From positions 148,050 to 212,049 of the forward strand of contig NZ_JAPFBW010000010.1 in NCBI RefSeq assembly GCF_026153205.1: 64,000 nt of DNA. The letters are read 5' to 3'. Below, in pieces: positions 46,782 through 56,850 of the stretch (the stretch's first letter is position 1; each line of letters begins with the position of its first letter). Made by a program: the position numbers and the translations under genes. The notes under the pieces were generated by a model that saw only the letters and a list, made by a program, of their open reading frames with translations, ran no database searches and was not told the DNA's origin. The stretch is from Aquabacterium sp. A7-Y (GTDB taxonomy: Bacteria; Pseudomonadota; Gammaproteobacteria; Burkholderiales; Burkholderiaceae_C).

Positions 46782-46982
46782 TCAGCGCATCTTGAACGCC
46801 AGCGTGCGCTGAGCGGGCTCGCTGCGCGACTGCAGCACCTGGTACTGCCGCAGGCTGCCCGACACGGGGGCCGCGTCCGCGCCATGCTCGGATGCTGCGG
46901 CTGGACGCGCAGCTTCTCGCTGCGCGACGGCATGTTGGGCAAGCACGGTCGATGCGATGGCGGAGGCGGCAACGGGTCTCAT
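46782..46982 (-). CDS. Small hypothetical, possibly exported protein
   Basis: 66 residues. The N-terminus (MRPVAASAIASTVLAQHAVAQRE) has a weakly hydrophobic, Ala-rich segment that ends at AVAQ|RE, which could be a signal peptide. The rest (AARPAAASEHGADAAPVSG, LRQYQVLQSRSEPAQRTL) is short and polar. No family recognised. It lies 64 bases downstream of another small minus-strand candidate. The ribosome site is weak. Confidence 0.4.
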   Translation of the reverse strand: MRPVAASAIASTVLAQHAVAQREAARPAAASEHGADAAPVSGSLRQYQVLQSRSEPAQRTLAFKMR

Positions 46983-47046
46983 GACGTGGTCTCGGGCTGG
47001 GCTGAGGGTGGCGTTCTCTGAGTTCGGTTGTCTGGGTCGGCTCAGG

Positions 47047-47361
47047 TCAGGGCTTGAACCACTGGCTGGGCGCGAAATCGGTACACAGGAAGGCCGGCGC
47101 CGCGCTGGGCTTGCGGCACAAGCGGGCCAGCGAAGGCCAGGGGCTGCGTCGGCCGGATTCCTCGTTGCAGGGCGTCAGCCTGATCAGCGACGACCAGCCA
47201 CCCCGGCCCCGCATCGGCTGCGGGACGGCGGGCGCCTGGGCGCGGCTCCGGCGTGCCATTTCGCCTGCCAGCGACAGCGAGCCGAAACGCTTTTTGGATG
47301 CGGGTTGGGACATGGTGTAGGCCGTATGCCGTGACGATGCCTCAAACAGCGCATCTTCCAT
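47047..47361 (-). CDS. Small hypothetical protein with strong ribosome site
   Basis: 104 residues from MEDALFEASSRHTAY. Upstream of this ATG lies GGAGGTGGC, a full Shine-Dalgarno match (GGAGGT) three bases from the start, which is why it is preferred over the open frame reaching 47436. The protein is basic, with PASKKRFGSLSLAGEMARRS and a C-terminal SAAPAFLCTDFAPSQWFKP. No domain recognised. An AT-richer patch before it (about 47390-47420) is a possible promoter region. Confidence 0.45.
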   Translation of the reverse strand: MEDALFEASSRHTAYTMSQPASKKRFGSLSLAGEMARRSRAQAPAVPQPMRGRGGWSSLIRLTPCNEESGRRSPWPSLARLCRKPSAAPAFLCTDFAPSQWFKP

Positions 47362-47603
47362 GCCACCTCCGATCTGGTAACCGGATCGGCCGTATTTCCT
47401 TGTTTTCATTGAAAGAGGACTTACAACCCCAGGCATTTCGTTACACCAGTGGCGGGATTCGTCAGCGCGGCATCAGGAAGGCGGGCATCTTCTGTCAAGT
47501 CGCGGCGGTCCCGCGGGGCCAGCAGCCGACAAGCGGCGGCAGGTGCGGCCTGGAAAGTGCGGCGGGGCGCCCCATCTGTCTGCCATCCTGGAAGGAGCGC
47601 ACG

Positions 47604-48107
47604 ATGATGGAACTCGGCCAGCTGGCGACACCCACCCTGTGGTGGGTCTTGAGCGTGAGCCTGATGGCCCTGGGCGTGGCGGGCACGGTGCTGCCGGTGC
47701 TGCCCGGAACCCTGCTGGTGCTGGGCGGCATCGTGCTGGGCGCCTGGATCGATGGCTTCGAGCGCGTCTCGCTGCTCTCGGTCGGCGTGGTGGCCGCGCT
47801 CGCGCTGCTGGCCTGGCTGACCGATTTCGTCGCCGCCTTGCTGGGCGCCAAGCGTGTCGGGGCCAGTCCGCAGGCCATGGTGGGGGCGGCCCTCGGTACG
47901 GTGGCGGGCATCTTCACGGGTTTCGTCGGGCTGCTGTTCATGCCGCTGCTGGGCGCGATGGCGGGCGAATACCTGGCCCGCCGCGATAGCGTGCGCGCCG
48001 CTCACGTGGGCCTCGCCACCTGGGTGGGCCTGCTGTTCGGCACGCTCGTCAAGCTGGTGCTGAGCTTCGTGATGATCGGCATCTTCGTGCTGACCTGGTG
48101 GTTCTGA
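47604..48107 (+). CDS. DUF456 membrane protein
   Basis: 167 residues; the ATG at 47604 (or 47607) follows GGAAGGAG at good spacing. DUF456 pattern: hydrophobic segments LWWVLSVSLMALGVAGTVLPVLPG, LSVGVVAALALLAWLTDF, AMVGAALGTVAGIFTGFVGL and VGLLFGTLVKLVLSFVMIGIF, with GAKRVGASPQAM between. Three to four membrane spans. Function unknown; widespread in bacteria. Confidence 0.88.
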   Translation: MMELGQLATPTLWWVLSVSLMALGVAGTVLPVLPGTLLVLGGIVLGAWIDGFERVSLLSVGVVAALALLAWLTDFVAALLGAKRVGASPQAMVGAALGTVAGIFTGFVGLLFMPLLGAMAGEYLARRDSVRAAHVGLATWVGLLFGTLVKLVLSFVMIGIFVLTWWF

Positions 48108-48118
48108 GTGCTGCGTGC

Positions 48119-48226
48119 TCAGCCGACGGCCAGGAAGTCGGCCACCTGCCGCACCACCTCCCGGTCCTTCGGCAGACGCCGGTGCCTCGGCCCCGGCCAG
48201 CAGCACCAGCAAGAGGTCTTTTCCAC
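48119..48226 (-). pseudogene. Collapsed TetR target gene: start region joined to a C-terminal tail
   Basis: Reading on the minus strand, a ribosome site (AGAAGG) lies 5 bases before a GTG at 48226. The open frame that follows encodes 35 residues, ending in RRLPKDREVVRQVADFLAVG and a stop at 48119. That tail has the look of the C-terminus of an alpha/beta-hydrolase, while a neighbouring frame of the first part gives KDLLLVLLAGAE, typical of a hydrolase N-terminus. A large internal deletion with a frame change would explain both. It sits directly behind a TetR operator. Confidence 0.5.
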
Positions 48227-48237
48227 GACGACCTTCT

Positions 48238-48256
48238 TTTAGCACGATCGTGCGAA
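48238..48256. promoter_or_regulatory. TetR operator, copy 1 (upstream of collapsed gene)
   Basis: TTTAGCACGATCGTGCGAA; the central 12 bases are a perfect palindrome. It differs by one base from the operator in front of tetR at 48936. It lies 12 bases before the start of the collapsed gene, as expected for repression of a target promoter. Confidence 0.8.
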
Positions 48257-48300
48257 GCTGGTCGGCGAAACACGGCCGGGTGGCTGCGGGCGGTCCCGCC

Positions 48301-48927
48301 TCAGCCCTCTTCGCGGGCGTCCCGCGCCGGGCGGTAGGTACTGATGAGGCGCAGGTAGGAGGCCCAGGCGCGATCGGCGGCGCGCGGGTCGCGCAGAAAG
48401 CGCGCGTCGCGCATCAGCGCGATGAACAGCCCGTCCATCTCGAACACGAGTTGCTCGACGTCGGTGTCGGGGCGCAGATGCCCGGCGTCCACCGCCTGCA
48501 GCGCGGTGCGCCTGAGGGTGGCGCGCCAGCGGGTTACGCCGTCGAGCAGCAGGTCGCGCAGCGGGCCCTCGCGGTCGTCGAACTCGAAGGCCCCGGCACA
48601 ATAGATGCACCCGGTGCGCATCTCCACTTCCCGGGCGCGCTGCAGCCACAGCCGCATGATGGCGTTCAGCCGCGGCAGGCCGCGCGGCTCGCGCATCGCC
48701 GGCACGAAGACGTCCTGCAGGAAACGCCTGTCGTATTCTTCGATCACCGCGCGCTGCAAGGCCTCGCGCGAGCCGACGCGTGAGAACACGCCACTCTTGG
48801 ACATGCCCAGCCGCTTCGCCACCTCGCCTATCGTCAGGCTCTCCAGCCCGTCGTTGGCCGCCATCAGCAAGGCCGTGTCGAGGATGGCCGCGCGGGTGAG
48901 TTCACTGCGGCCGGTTTTTGCTTCCAT
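48301..48927 (-). CDS. TetR/AcrR family repressor
   Basis: 208 residues. N-terminal helix-turn-helix: RAAILDTALLMAANDGLESLT then IGEVAKRLGMSKSGVFSRVG and SREALQRAVIEEYDRRF. The C-terminal ligand domain includes MRTGCIYCAGAFEFDDREGP, LRDLLLDGVTRWRATLR and FEMDGLFIALMRDARFL. This matches the TetR_C group seen with ester or xenobiotic hydrolase regulons. A 26-bp palindrome lies just upstream (48933-48958), so it is very probably autoregulated. Its other visible target is the collapsed gene at 48119. Confidence 0.92.
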   Translation of the reverse strand: MEAKTGRSELTRAAILDTALLMAANDGLESLTIGEVAKRLGMSKSGVFSRVGSREALQRAVIEEYDRRFLQDVFVPAMREPRGLPRLNAIMRLWLQRAREVEMRTGCIYCAGAFEFDDREGPLRDLLLDGVTRWRATLRRTALQAVDAGHLRPDTDVEQLVFEMDGLFIALMRDARFLRDPRAADRAWASYLRLISTYRPARDAREEG

Positions 48928-48932
48928 GTGAC

Positions 48933-48958
48933 CAATTTAGCACGAACGTGCGAAATTG
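48933..48958. promoter_or_regulatory. TetR operator, copy 2 (autoregulatory)
   Basis: A 26-bp near-perfect palindrome with 11 of 13 pairs matching; core TTTAGCACGAACGTGCGAA. Located six bases before the tetR start codon and spanning the promoter spacer. Confidence 0.85.
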
Positions 48959-48961
48959 CAA
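48934..48961 (-). promoter_or_regulatory. Putative tetR promoter, possibly leaderless
   Basis: On the minus strand TTGCAA (48956-48961) and TAAATT (48934-48939) are separated by 16 bases, four of six matches to each sigma-70 box. The ATG lies six bases after the -10 element, so transcription would begin at or next to the start codon. The operator fills the spacer. Confidence 0.5.
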
Positions 48962-48986
48962 GGCAGGCGGGCTGCTGCCGCCTGCC

Positions 48987-50725
<1,739 letters not shown>

Positions 50726-50729
<4 letters not shown>

Positions 50730-51736
50730 TCCAACCCCCTCAGCCTGGGATCGAGCGCATCGCGCAGCGCGTCGGTCATCAGCGAAAACGCGGTGACGAA
50801 CACCGCCATGAACAGCGTCGCGGCGAACAGCTGCCACCAGTAGCCGAGGATCAGCTCGCTTTGTGCCTCGCCCAGCAGGATGCCCCAGGAGACCTGGTCC
50901 ACCGGCACGCCGAGCCCGAGATAGGACAGGATCACCTCGGCCTTGATGAAGCCGACCACCAGGATGGACAGCTGCACCAGGATCACGTGGCTGACGTTGG
51001 GCAGGATGTGGCGGAACATGCGCGACAGCCGGCTTGCGCCTATCGCCTGGGCGGCGCGCACGTAGTCGCGCACCGCGTGCTTGATGAACTCGGCGCGCAC
51101 CTGGCGGTAGACGCCGGTCCAGCCGGTCAGGCCGAGGATCATCACCACCGTCGTGACGCCACGGCCCAGCACCGCGGCGAAGGCGAAGATCAGCAGGATG
51201 CCGGGAATCGAGGTGAAGACGTTGTAGACCCACTCCAGCAGGTCGCCGGTACGCCCGCCGAAAAATCCCGCCAGCGCGCCGAGCAGCGTGCCGATCGCGG
51301 TGGCGACCAGCGCCGCCAGCACGCCGACCAGGATCGAGACCTGGGCCCCCTTGATCGCCTTGGTCAGGACGTCCCGGCCCAGCTTGTCGCCGCCCATCGG
51401 CAAGGTGGCCAGGCGGTCGGGCTCGCTGGTCTCCAGCCGCGCCGCGCGCTCGGCCCATTCCTTGTAACGCGGCGCGAGCGGGTCGATGTCCGACAGGTCG
51501 GCGACCGGCCCCGCCGGGGGGCGCTGCGCCGGCTGCACGGTCGGGGCCGCGTCGGTGCCCAGCCAGGTGGGCGGTGCATAGGGCACGCCGACCTCACGCT
51601 GCCAGTCCTTGGCCGCCAGGCCGAGCGCGGCCAGCACCACCAGGAGCAGGAAGGCCAGCACGACGGCCAGCGCGACCAGGCCCACGCGGTCCCGGCGGAA
51701 GCGCCGCCAGGCCAGCAACCACACGCCTTCACGCAT
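50726..51736 (-). CDS. Peptide ABC transporter permease, DppC/YejE-like
   Basis: 336 residues. N-terminal membrane anchor (LVALAVVLAFLLLVVLAALGL), a periplasmic loop of ~90 residues, then the permease core with the EAA-type loop AAQAIGASRLSRMFRHILPN. Couples to the fused ATPase downstream, which it overlaps by four bases. The enlarged periplasmic loop (PTVQPAQRPPAGPVADLSDI) is consistent with the YejE/OppC group. Confidence 0.93.
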
Positions 51737-51748
51737 CGCGACCGGCCC

Positions 51749-52687
51749 TCACTTCAGCACCACCCGGGGGTCGGCCCACTGGTAGAGCAGGTCGGTCAGC
51801 AGGTTGATCAACATCGTCAGCACCGCGAGATAGATCGTGACGGCCTGGATCACCGGGTAGTCGCTGCGATTCACGGCGAGCAGCACCTCCCGCCCCAGGC
51901 CCGGGATGGAGAAGAACACTTCGATCAGGAAGGAGCCGACGAAAACCCCCGGCAGGCCGGCGCCGATGTTGGTCAGGATCGGGATCATCGCGTTGCGCAG
52001 CACGTGGCGCAGCAGCACGGCGCGCTCGCTCAGACCCTTGGCCCGCGCGGTGCGCACGTAGTCGTGACCGATCTCGTCGAGGAAAAAGCTGCGGTACAGC
52101 CGGGTCTGGGGTGCCAGCGACACCACCACGGCCAGCAGCACCGGCAGCGGGGCATAGGTGAGCAGATTGGTCGCCACGCTGTCGGTCCAGCCCTGCACCG
52201 GGAACCAGCCGAGCTTGAAGGCGAACAGCCACTGCCCCACGATGACATAGACCAGGAAGGAGATCGACAGCGCGACGGTGGTCAGCACCATGATGGCCCG
52301 GTCCGTCAGGCTGCCGCGCACGGCCGCCACGGCCAGCGCCAGCGGGGTGGCGAGCAACACCTCCAGCACCAGGATGGGCAGCATCACCGTCAGCGTGGCC
52401 GGCAGGCGGCTCGCGAACAGCGAGGACACGGCCTCGTTGGTGGCCCAGCTGCGGCCCCAGTCGAAACTGGCCGCCTGGCGCACGAAGATCCACAGCTGCT
52501 CCAGCAACGGGCGGTCCAGGCCCAGCTGCTGGCGGATCGCCGCGATCTGCTCGGGCCGCGCCGCCAGGCCGGCCAGGATCTCGGCCGGGTCGCCGCCGAA
52601 AAACTTGAACAGGAAAAACACCAGCAGCACGACCCCCGCCAGGGTGGGGATCATCTGCCAAAGGCGCCGCAAGACATACGCCGTCAT
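51749..52687 (-). CDS. Peptide ABC transporter permease, DppB/YejB-like
   Basis: 312 residues, starting at MTAYVLRRLWQMIPTLAGVV, the common start of DppB-type permeases. EAA loop RTARAKGLSERAVLLRHVLRN; typical membrane segments include AIMVLTTVALSISFLVYVIV and PVLLAVVVSLAPQ. Twelve bases upstream of the second permease, and divergent from the binding-protein gene across a 116-base promoter region. Confidence 0.93.
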   Translation of the reverse strand: MTAYVLRRLWQMIPTLAGVVLLVFFLFKFFGGDPAEILAGLAARPEQIAAIRQQLGLDRPLLEQLWIFVRQAASFDWGRSWATNEAVSSLFASRLPATLTVMLPILVLEVLLATPLALAVAAVRGSLTDRAIMVLTTVALSISFLVYVIVGQWLFAFKLGWFPVQGWTDSVATNLLTYAPLPVLLAVVVSLAPQTRLYRSFFLDEIGHDYVRTARAKGLSERAVLLRHVLRNAMIPILTNIGAGLPGVFVGSFLIEVFFSIPGLGREVLLAVNRSDYPVIQAVTIYLAVLTMLINLLTDLLYQWADPRVVLK

Positions 52688-52803
52688 ACCGACTTCGCTC
52701 CTCGTACTCCGAGATGAAGCCCTGGGAGTCTATTCCACCCGATCGCCGGCGCGCCAGCCGACGACGTAGACTCTGCGGCGGACAACGTTCCGGAGAGACG
52801 TGC

Positions 52804-54657
52804 ATGGGTGAACGAATCCGTTTTGAGGGCGGCCTGCGGCGGCGGGTCTGCCTGTTTGTGGTGGCGCTGGCGGCGCTCGGCGCCGCGGTGCCGGGAGCGC
52901 AAGCCGCGCCATCCCAGCCAGCGGCGGCCGCCGCGCCCAAGGTGCTGCGCTATGTGTTCGGGGTGGCCGAGACCGGCTTCGACCCGGCCCAGGTCTCCGA
53001 CACCTACTCCCGCGCGGTGACCGGCCACATCTTCGACGCGCCGTTGACCTACGACTACCTGGCGCGTCCGGCCAAGCTGCGTCCCAACACCGCCGCCTCG
53101 CTGCCGGAGATTTCGGCCGACTTCCGGACCTTCACCTTCCGCATCCGCCCCGGCATCTATTTCGCCGACGACCCGGCCTTCAAGGGCCGGCGGCGCGAGC
53201 TGACCGCCGAGGACTACGTGTACTCGATCAAGCGCATCTACGACCCGCGCTGGAAGAGCCCCAGCCTCTACGCGCTGGAAGGGTCCAAGCTGGTGGGCAT
53301 GAACGAGCTGCGCGAGCAGGTCGTCAAGGAGAACAAGCCCTTCCCTTACGACACCGAGGTCGAGGGCCTGAAGGCGCTGGACCGCTACACCTTCCGCATC
53401 CAGCTGGTCGACCCGTCGCCGCGCTTCCATCTGGCGCTGACCGACTCCAGCATCCTGGGCGCGGTGGCGCGCGAGGTGGTGGAGGCCTACGGCGACAACA
53501 TCATGGCCCACCCGGTCGGTACCGGGCCCTTCCGCCTGGTGGAATGGCGGCGCTCCTCGCGCATGGTGCTGGAGCGCAACCCCAACTTCCGCGACGAGGT
53601 CTTCGACGGCGAGCCGCCCCCGGACGACACCCGCGGCCAGGAGATCCTGGCCCGGCTCAAGGGGCGCAAGCTGCCCATGCTCGACCGGGTCGAGATCTCC
53701 GTGATCACCGAGTCGCAGCCGCTCTGGCTGGCCTTCCTGAACGCGGAGGTCGACCTGACGGGGGTGCCGCTGGAGTTCGCCAACATCGCGGCGCCCAATG
53801 GCGAGCTCGCGGCCAACCTGGCCAGGCGGGGCATCCGCATGGAGCGCCGCGCCGCCTCCGACGTCACGCTCAGCTACTTCCAGATGGAGCACCCGGTGGT
53901 GGGCGGCTACACGCCCGAGAAGGTGGCGCTGCGGCGCGCCATCGCGCTGGCCTTCAACACCGAGGAGGAGATCCGGGTCGCACGGCGCGGGCAGGCGACC
54001 GTGGCGCAGTCCATCATCCCGCCCTTGACCTACGGCTACGACCCCGACTTCCGCAGCGAGAACAGCGAATTCAGCCGCCCGCGCGCCAAGGCCCTGCTCG
54101 ACATGTACGGCTATGTCGACAAGAACGGCGACGGCTGGCGCGACCTGCCCGACGGCCGTCCGCTGGTGCTGGAGATGGGCACCGGCAGCGACCTGCTGGC
54201 GCGCGAGTTCAACGAGCTGTGGAAAAAGAACATGGACGCCATCGGCGTGCGCATCGTCTTCAAGGTGGCCCAGTGGCCCGAGCAGCTCAAGATGTCGCGC
54301 GCCGGCAAGCTGATGATGTGGAGCGTGGGCTTCAGCGCGACGGTGCCCGACGGCGAGGATTTCCTCGCCAGCGGCTACGGTCCCAACAAGGGCTCGGGCA
54401 ACCATGCCCGCTTCGACCTGCCGGCCTTCAACCGGCTCTTCGAGCAGCAGATGGTGCTGCCCGACGGCGAGCAGCGCCTGGCCCTGATGGACCAGGCCAA
54501 GAAGTTGCTCATCGCCTACATGCCCTACAAGGTGCACGTGCACCGCATCGCCACCGACCTGGCCCATCCCTGGGTGATCGGTTACCGCCGCCACCCCTTC
54601 ATGCGCGAGTTCTGGCGCTATATCGACGTGGACATGGAGCGCCGCGCGCAGCCGTGA
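52804..54657 (+). CDS. Peptide/solute-binding protein, SBP_bac_5 (DppA/YejA-like)
   Basis: 617 residues from MGERIRFEGGLRRRV with a signal peptide cleaved after AQA (about 35). SBP_bac_5 fold: RYVFGVAETGFDPAQVSD, GTGPFRLVEWRRSSRMVLERN, FRDEVFDGEPPPDD and MLDRVEISVITESQPL. Divergent from the permease and ATPase genes, which are its probable partners. Large size fits YejA-type binding proteins that take up longer or modified peptides. Confidence 0.93.
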   Translation: MGERIRFEGGLRRRVCLFVVALAALGAAVPGAQAAPSQPAAAAAPKVLRYVFGVAETGFDPAQVSDTYSRAVTGHIFDAPLTYDYLARPAKLRPNTAASLPEISADFRTFTFRIRPGIYFADDPAFKGRRRELTAEDYVYSIKRIYDPRWKSPSLYALEGSKLVGMNELREQVVKENKPFPYDTEVEGLKALDRYTFRIQLVDPSPRFHLALTDSSILGAVAREVVEAYGDNIMAHPVGTGPFRLVEWRRSSRMVLERNPNFRDEVFDGEPPPDDTRGQEILARLKGRKLPMLDRVEISVITESQPLWLAFLNAEVDLTGVPLEFANIAAPNGELAANLARRGIRMERRAASDVTLSYFQMEHPVVGGYTPEKVALRRAIALAFNTEEEIRVARRGQATVAQSIIPPLTYGYDPDFRSENSEFSRPRAKALLDMYGYVDKNGDGWRDLPDGRPLVLEMGTGSDLLAREFNELWKKNMDAIGVRIVFKVAQWPEQLKMSRAGKLMMWSVGFSATVPDGEDFLASGYGPNKGSGNHARFDLPAFNRLFEQQMVLPDGEQRLALMDQAKKLLIAYMPYKVHVHRIATDLAHPWVIGYRRHPFMREFWRYIDVDMERRAQP

Positions 54658-54750
54658 GCCCGGGCGCCGCCCGCCGCGCCGGAGGGACGCCCTGGCAGCA
54701 GGTCACCGGCGGATTGGGAATAATGCGGGTACCACCACTCGCTTTCCGCC

Positions 54751-55260
54751 GTGACCTCCCCCCTCCGGGCCGCCGCGCCCAGCTTCTCCTCGCTGCAGTT
54801 CCGCCGGGCGCTCGGCATGTTCGCCACCGGCGTCACCGTGGTGACGGCGCGCGACGTGCAGGGCGGCCTGATAGGGCTGACCGCCAACTCCTTCAATTCG
54901 GTCTCGCTCGATCCGCCGCTGGTGCTGTGGAGCCTGTCGCAGCGCGCCGGCTCGATGGCCGTGTTTTCGGCCGGCACCCACTACGCGATCAACATCCTGG
55001 CGTCCGACCAGATGGCGCTGGCCGAGCGTTTCGCGGCCAAGAACGTCGACCGCTTCGCCGGCGTCTCCTTTTCGGAGGGGGTGGCCGGTGCGCCGGTGCT
55101 GGCCGGGGCGGCCGCGGTGTTCGAGTGTTTCAACCGCAGCCGCTACGAGGAGGGCGACCACGTCATCTTCGTCGGCGAGGTCGAGCACTGCAGCCGCCGC
55201 GACGACGCCACGCCGCTGATCTACCACGGCGGGCGCTATTTCACCGAGCTGCCGCTGTAG
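54751..55260 (+). CDS. Flavin reductase-domain protein
   Basis: 169 residues with GTG start at 54751. FMN-reductase-like split barrel: FRRALGMFATGVTVVTARD, LTANSFNSVSLDPPLVLWSL, YAINILASDQMALAERFA and YEEGDHVIFVGEVEHC. Provides reduced flavin to a monooxygenase or acts as an NAD(P)H:flavin oxidoreductase. No monooxygenase component is adjacent. Confidence 0.9.
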   Translation: MTSPLRAAAPSFSSLQFRRALGMFATGVTVVTARDVQGGLIGLTANSFNSVSLDPPLVLWSLSQRAGSMAVFSAGTHYAINILASDQMALAERFAAKNVDRFAGVSFSEGVAGAPVLAGAAAVFECFNRSRYEEGDHVIFVGEVEHCSRRDDATPLIYHGGRYFTELPL

Positions 55261-55350
55261 CGGCGCGCCGCGCGTGTAGGCGCTGTCCGACTTGAAGCGC
55301 GGCCCCCCTGCCGCCACTTGCGGCGCTGATGCCCGCAACGAGGACGGACC

Positions 55351-55767
55351 ATGCTGATCGCCTGCTGCCATTGCCAGACCCCAAACCGCGTGCCGGCCGA
55401 GCGCCTGCGCGACGACCCGGTGTGCGGGCGCTGCAAGCAAGGCTTGCTGCCCGACGCCCCGGTCACCGTGAGCGATGCCAGCTTCGACGCCGTGGTCGGC
55501 CGGACCGAGCTGCCGGTGCTGGTCGACGTCTGGGCCCCCTGGTGTGGCCCCTGCCGGGCGATGGCGCCGCAGTTCGAGCAGGCCGCGCGCGAGCTGAAGG
55601 GGCAGGCCCTGCTCGCCAAGCTCAACAGCGACGACAACCCGCGCATCGCGGCGCGCCTCGGGATACGCAGCATCCCCACCCTGCTGCTTTTCGAGGGCGG
55701 CCAGGAGCGTCGCCGCAGCAGCGGCACCCTGCCGGCGCAGGAACTGGTGCGTTGGGTGAGGGGCTGA
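55351..55767 (+). CDS. trxC: Thioredoxin 2
   Basis: 138 residues. N-terminal zinc-binding pairs C5/C8 and C25/C28 (CCHC, CGRC) precede a thioredoxin domain with active-site WCGPC (C65, C68) in VDVWAPWCGPCRAMAP. Cis-proline lies in SIPTLLLFEGG. This is the oxidative-stress thioredoxin of proteobacteria, acting in the cytoplasm. Confidence 0.95.
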   Translation: MLIACCHCQTPNRVPAERLRDDPVCGRCKQGLLPDAPVTVSDASFDAVVGRTELPVLVDVWAPWCGPCRAMAPQFEQAARELKGQALLAKLNSDDNPRIAARLGIRSIPTLLLFEGGQERRRSSGTLPAQELVRWVRG

Positions 55768-55904
55768 GCGCAGGGGCGGCACGGGTTCCATGCTGAAGAC
55801 GCGCTGAATGGCACGGGGTCGAAAGTCGCAAGGCCGCGCGAGCGCGGCATCCGCCGCGGAGGGGACGCCTGCAAGTGCGCCGTGCCCCGGGCAGAATCGC
55901 GCGG

Positions 55905-56804
55905 ATGACCGAACGCCGTACCCACCTCGACAGCCGCGCCGTCGCGCTTCTGCTGGTCTGCTGTGTCCTCTGGGGCCTGCAGCAGATCGTTGCCAAATCC
56001 ACCCTGCCCCTGATGCCCCCGATCACCCAGGCGGCCCTGCGCTCCGCCATCGCCGCCCTGCTCGTGTGGGGCTGGGCCGCCAGCCGCGGCACGCCGCTGT
56101 GGCGGCGCGACGGCACCTTGCCCGGCGGCCTGCTCGCGGGTCTGCTGTTTGCGGCCGAGTTCGTCTGCATCTACGTCGGGTTGGGCTACACCGACGCCTC
56201 CCGGCTGGTGGTGCTGGTCTACCTGGCGCCCTTCGTGGTGGCGGCCGGCATGCCCTTCATCACGCACGCCGAGCGGCTTTCGCCGGCGCAGGTGGGCGGG
56301 CTGGTGCTGGGCTTCGCCGCCGTCGTGCTGGCCTTCAGCGAGGGGCTGAGCGGCGCCTCGGCCGAGGGCCAACGCTGGATCGGCGATCTGTTGTCGGTGC
56401 TGGGGGCGCTGCTGTGGGGCGCCACGACGCTGACCATACGCGCCACCCGCCTGAGCGTGGCGCCGCCGGAGAAGACCTTGTTCTACCAGCTGGCCGTGTC
56501 GGCCGTCGCCTTGGCGGCGGTGGCCTGGGTGCGCGGCGAGCCCTGGCCGGCCCAGACCGGGCCGGCGCTCTGGGCCTCGATGTTCTTCCAGTCGGTGGTG
56601 GTGGCCTTCGCCAGCTATCTCGGCTGGTTCTGGCTGGTGCGCCACTACCCGGCGACCCGGCTGTCGTCCTTCACCTTCCTGACGCCCTTGTTCGGCCTGC
56701 TGTTCGGCTGGCTGCTGCTGGAGGAGGCGATCACGCCCCAGCTGCTGCTGGCGCTCGGCGGCGTGGCCTCGGGGATCTGGCTGGTCAACCGGCAGCGGCC
56801 TTGA
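55905..56804 (+). CDS. DMT/EamA family transporter
   Basis: 299 residues from MTERRTHLDSRAVALLL. Two EamA repeats with about ten membrane segments: LLLVCCVLWGLQQIVAKST, GLLAGLLFAAEFVCIYVGLGY, LSVLGALLWGATTLTIRAT and LTPLFGLLFGWLLLEEAI. Likely exports a small metabolite; substrate unknown. Ends 46 bases before the MFS gene on the same strand. Confidence 0.93.
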   Translation: MTERRTHLDSRAVALLLVCCVLWGLQQIVAKSTLPLMPPITQAALRSAIAALLVWGWAASRGTPLWRRDGTLPGGLLAGLLFAAEFVCIYVGLGYTDASRLVVLVYLAPFVVAAGMPFITHAERLSPAQVGGLVLGFAAVVLAFSEGLSGASAEGQRWIGDLLSVLGALLWGATTLTIRATRLSVAPPEKTLFYQLAVSAVALAAVAWVRGEPWPAQTGPALWASMFFQSVVVAFASYLGWFWLVRHYPATRLSSFTFLTPLFGLLFGWLLLEEAITPQLLLALGGVASGIWLVNRQRP

Positions 56805-56850
56805 GGCAGGCGGCGCGCGCCGGCCGCGGGCGCCTCCCTAGAATGCCGGC

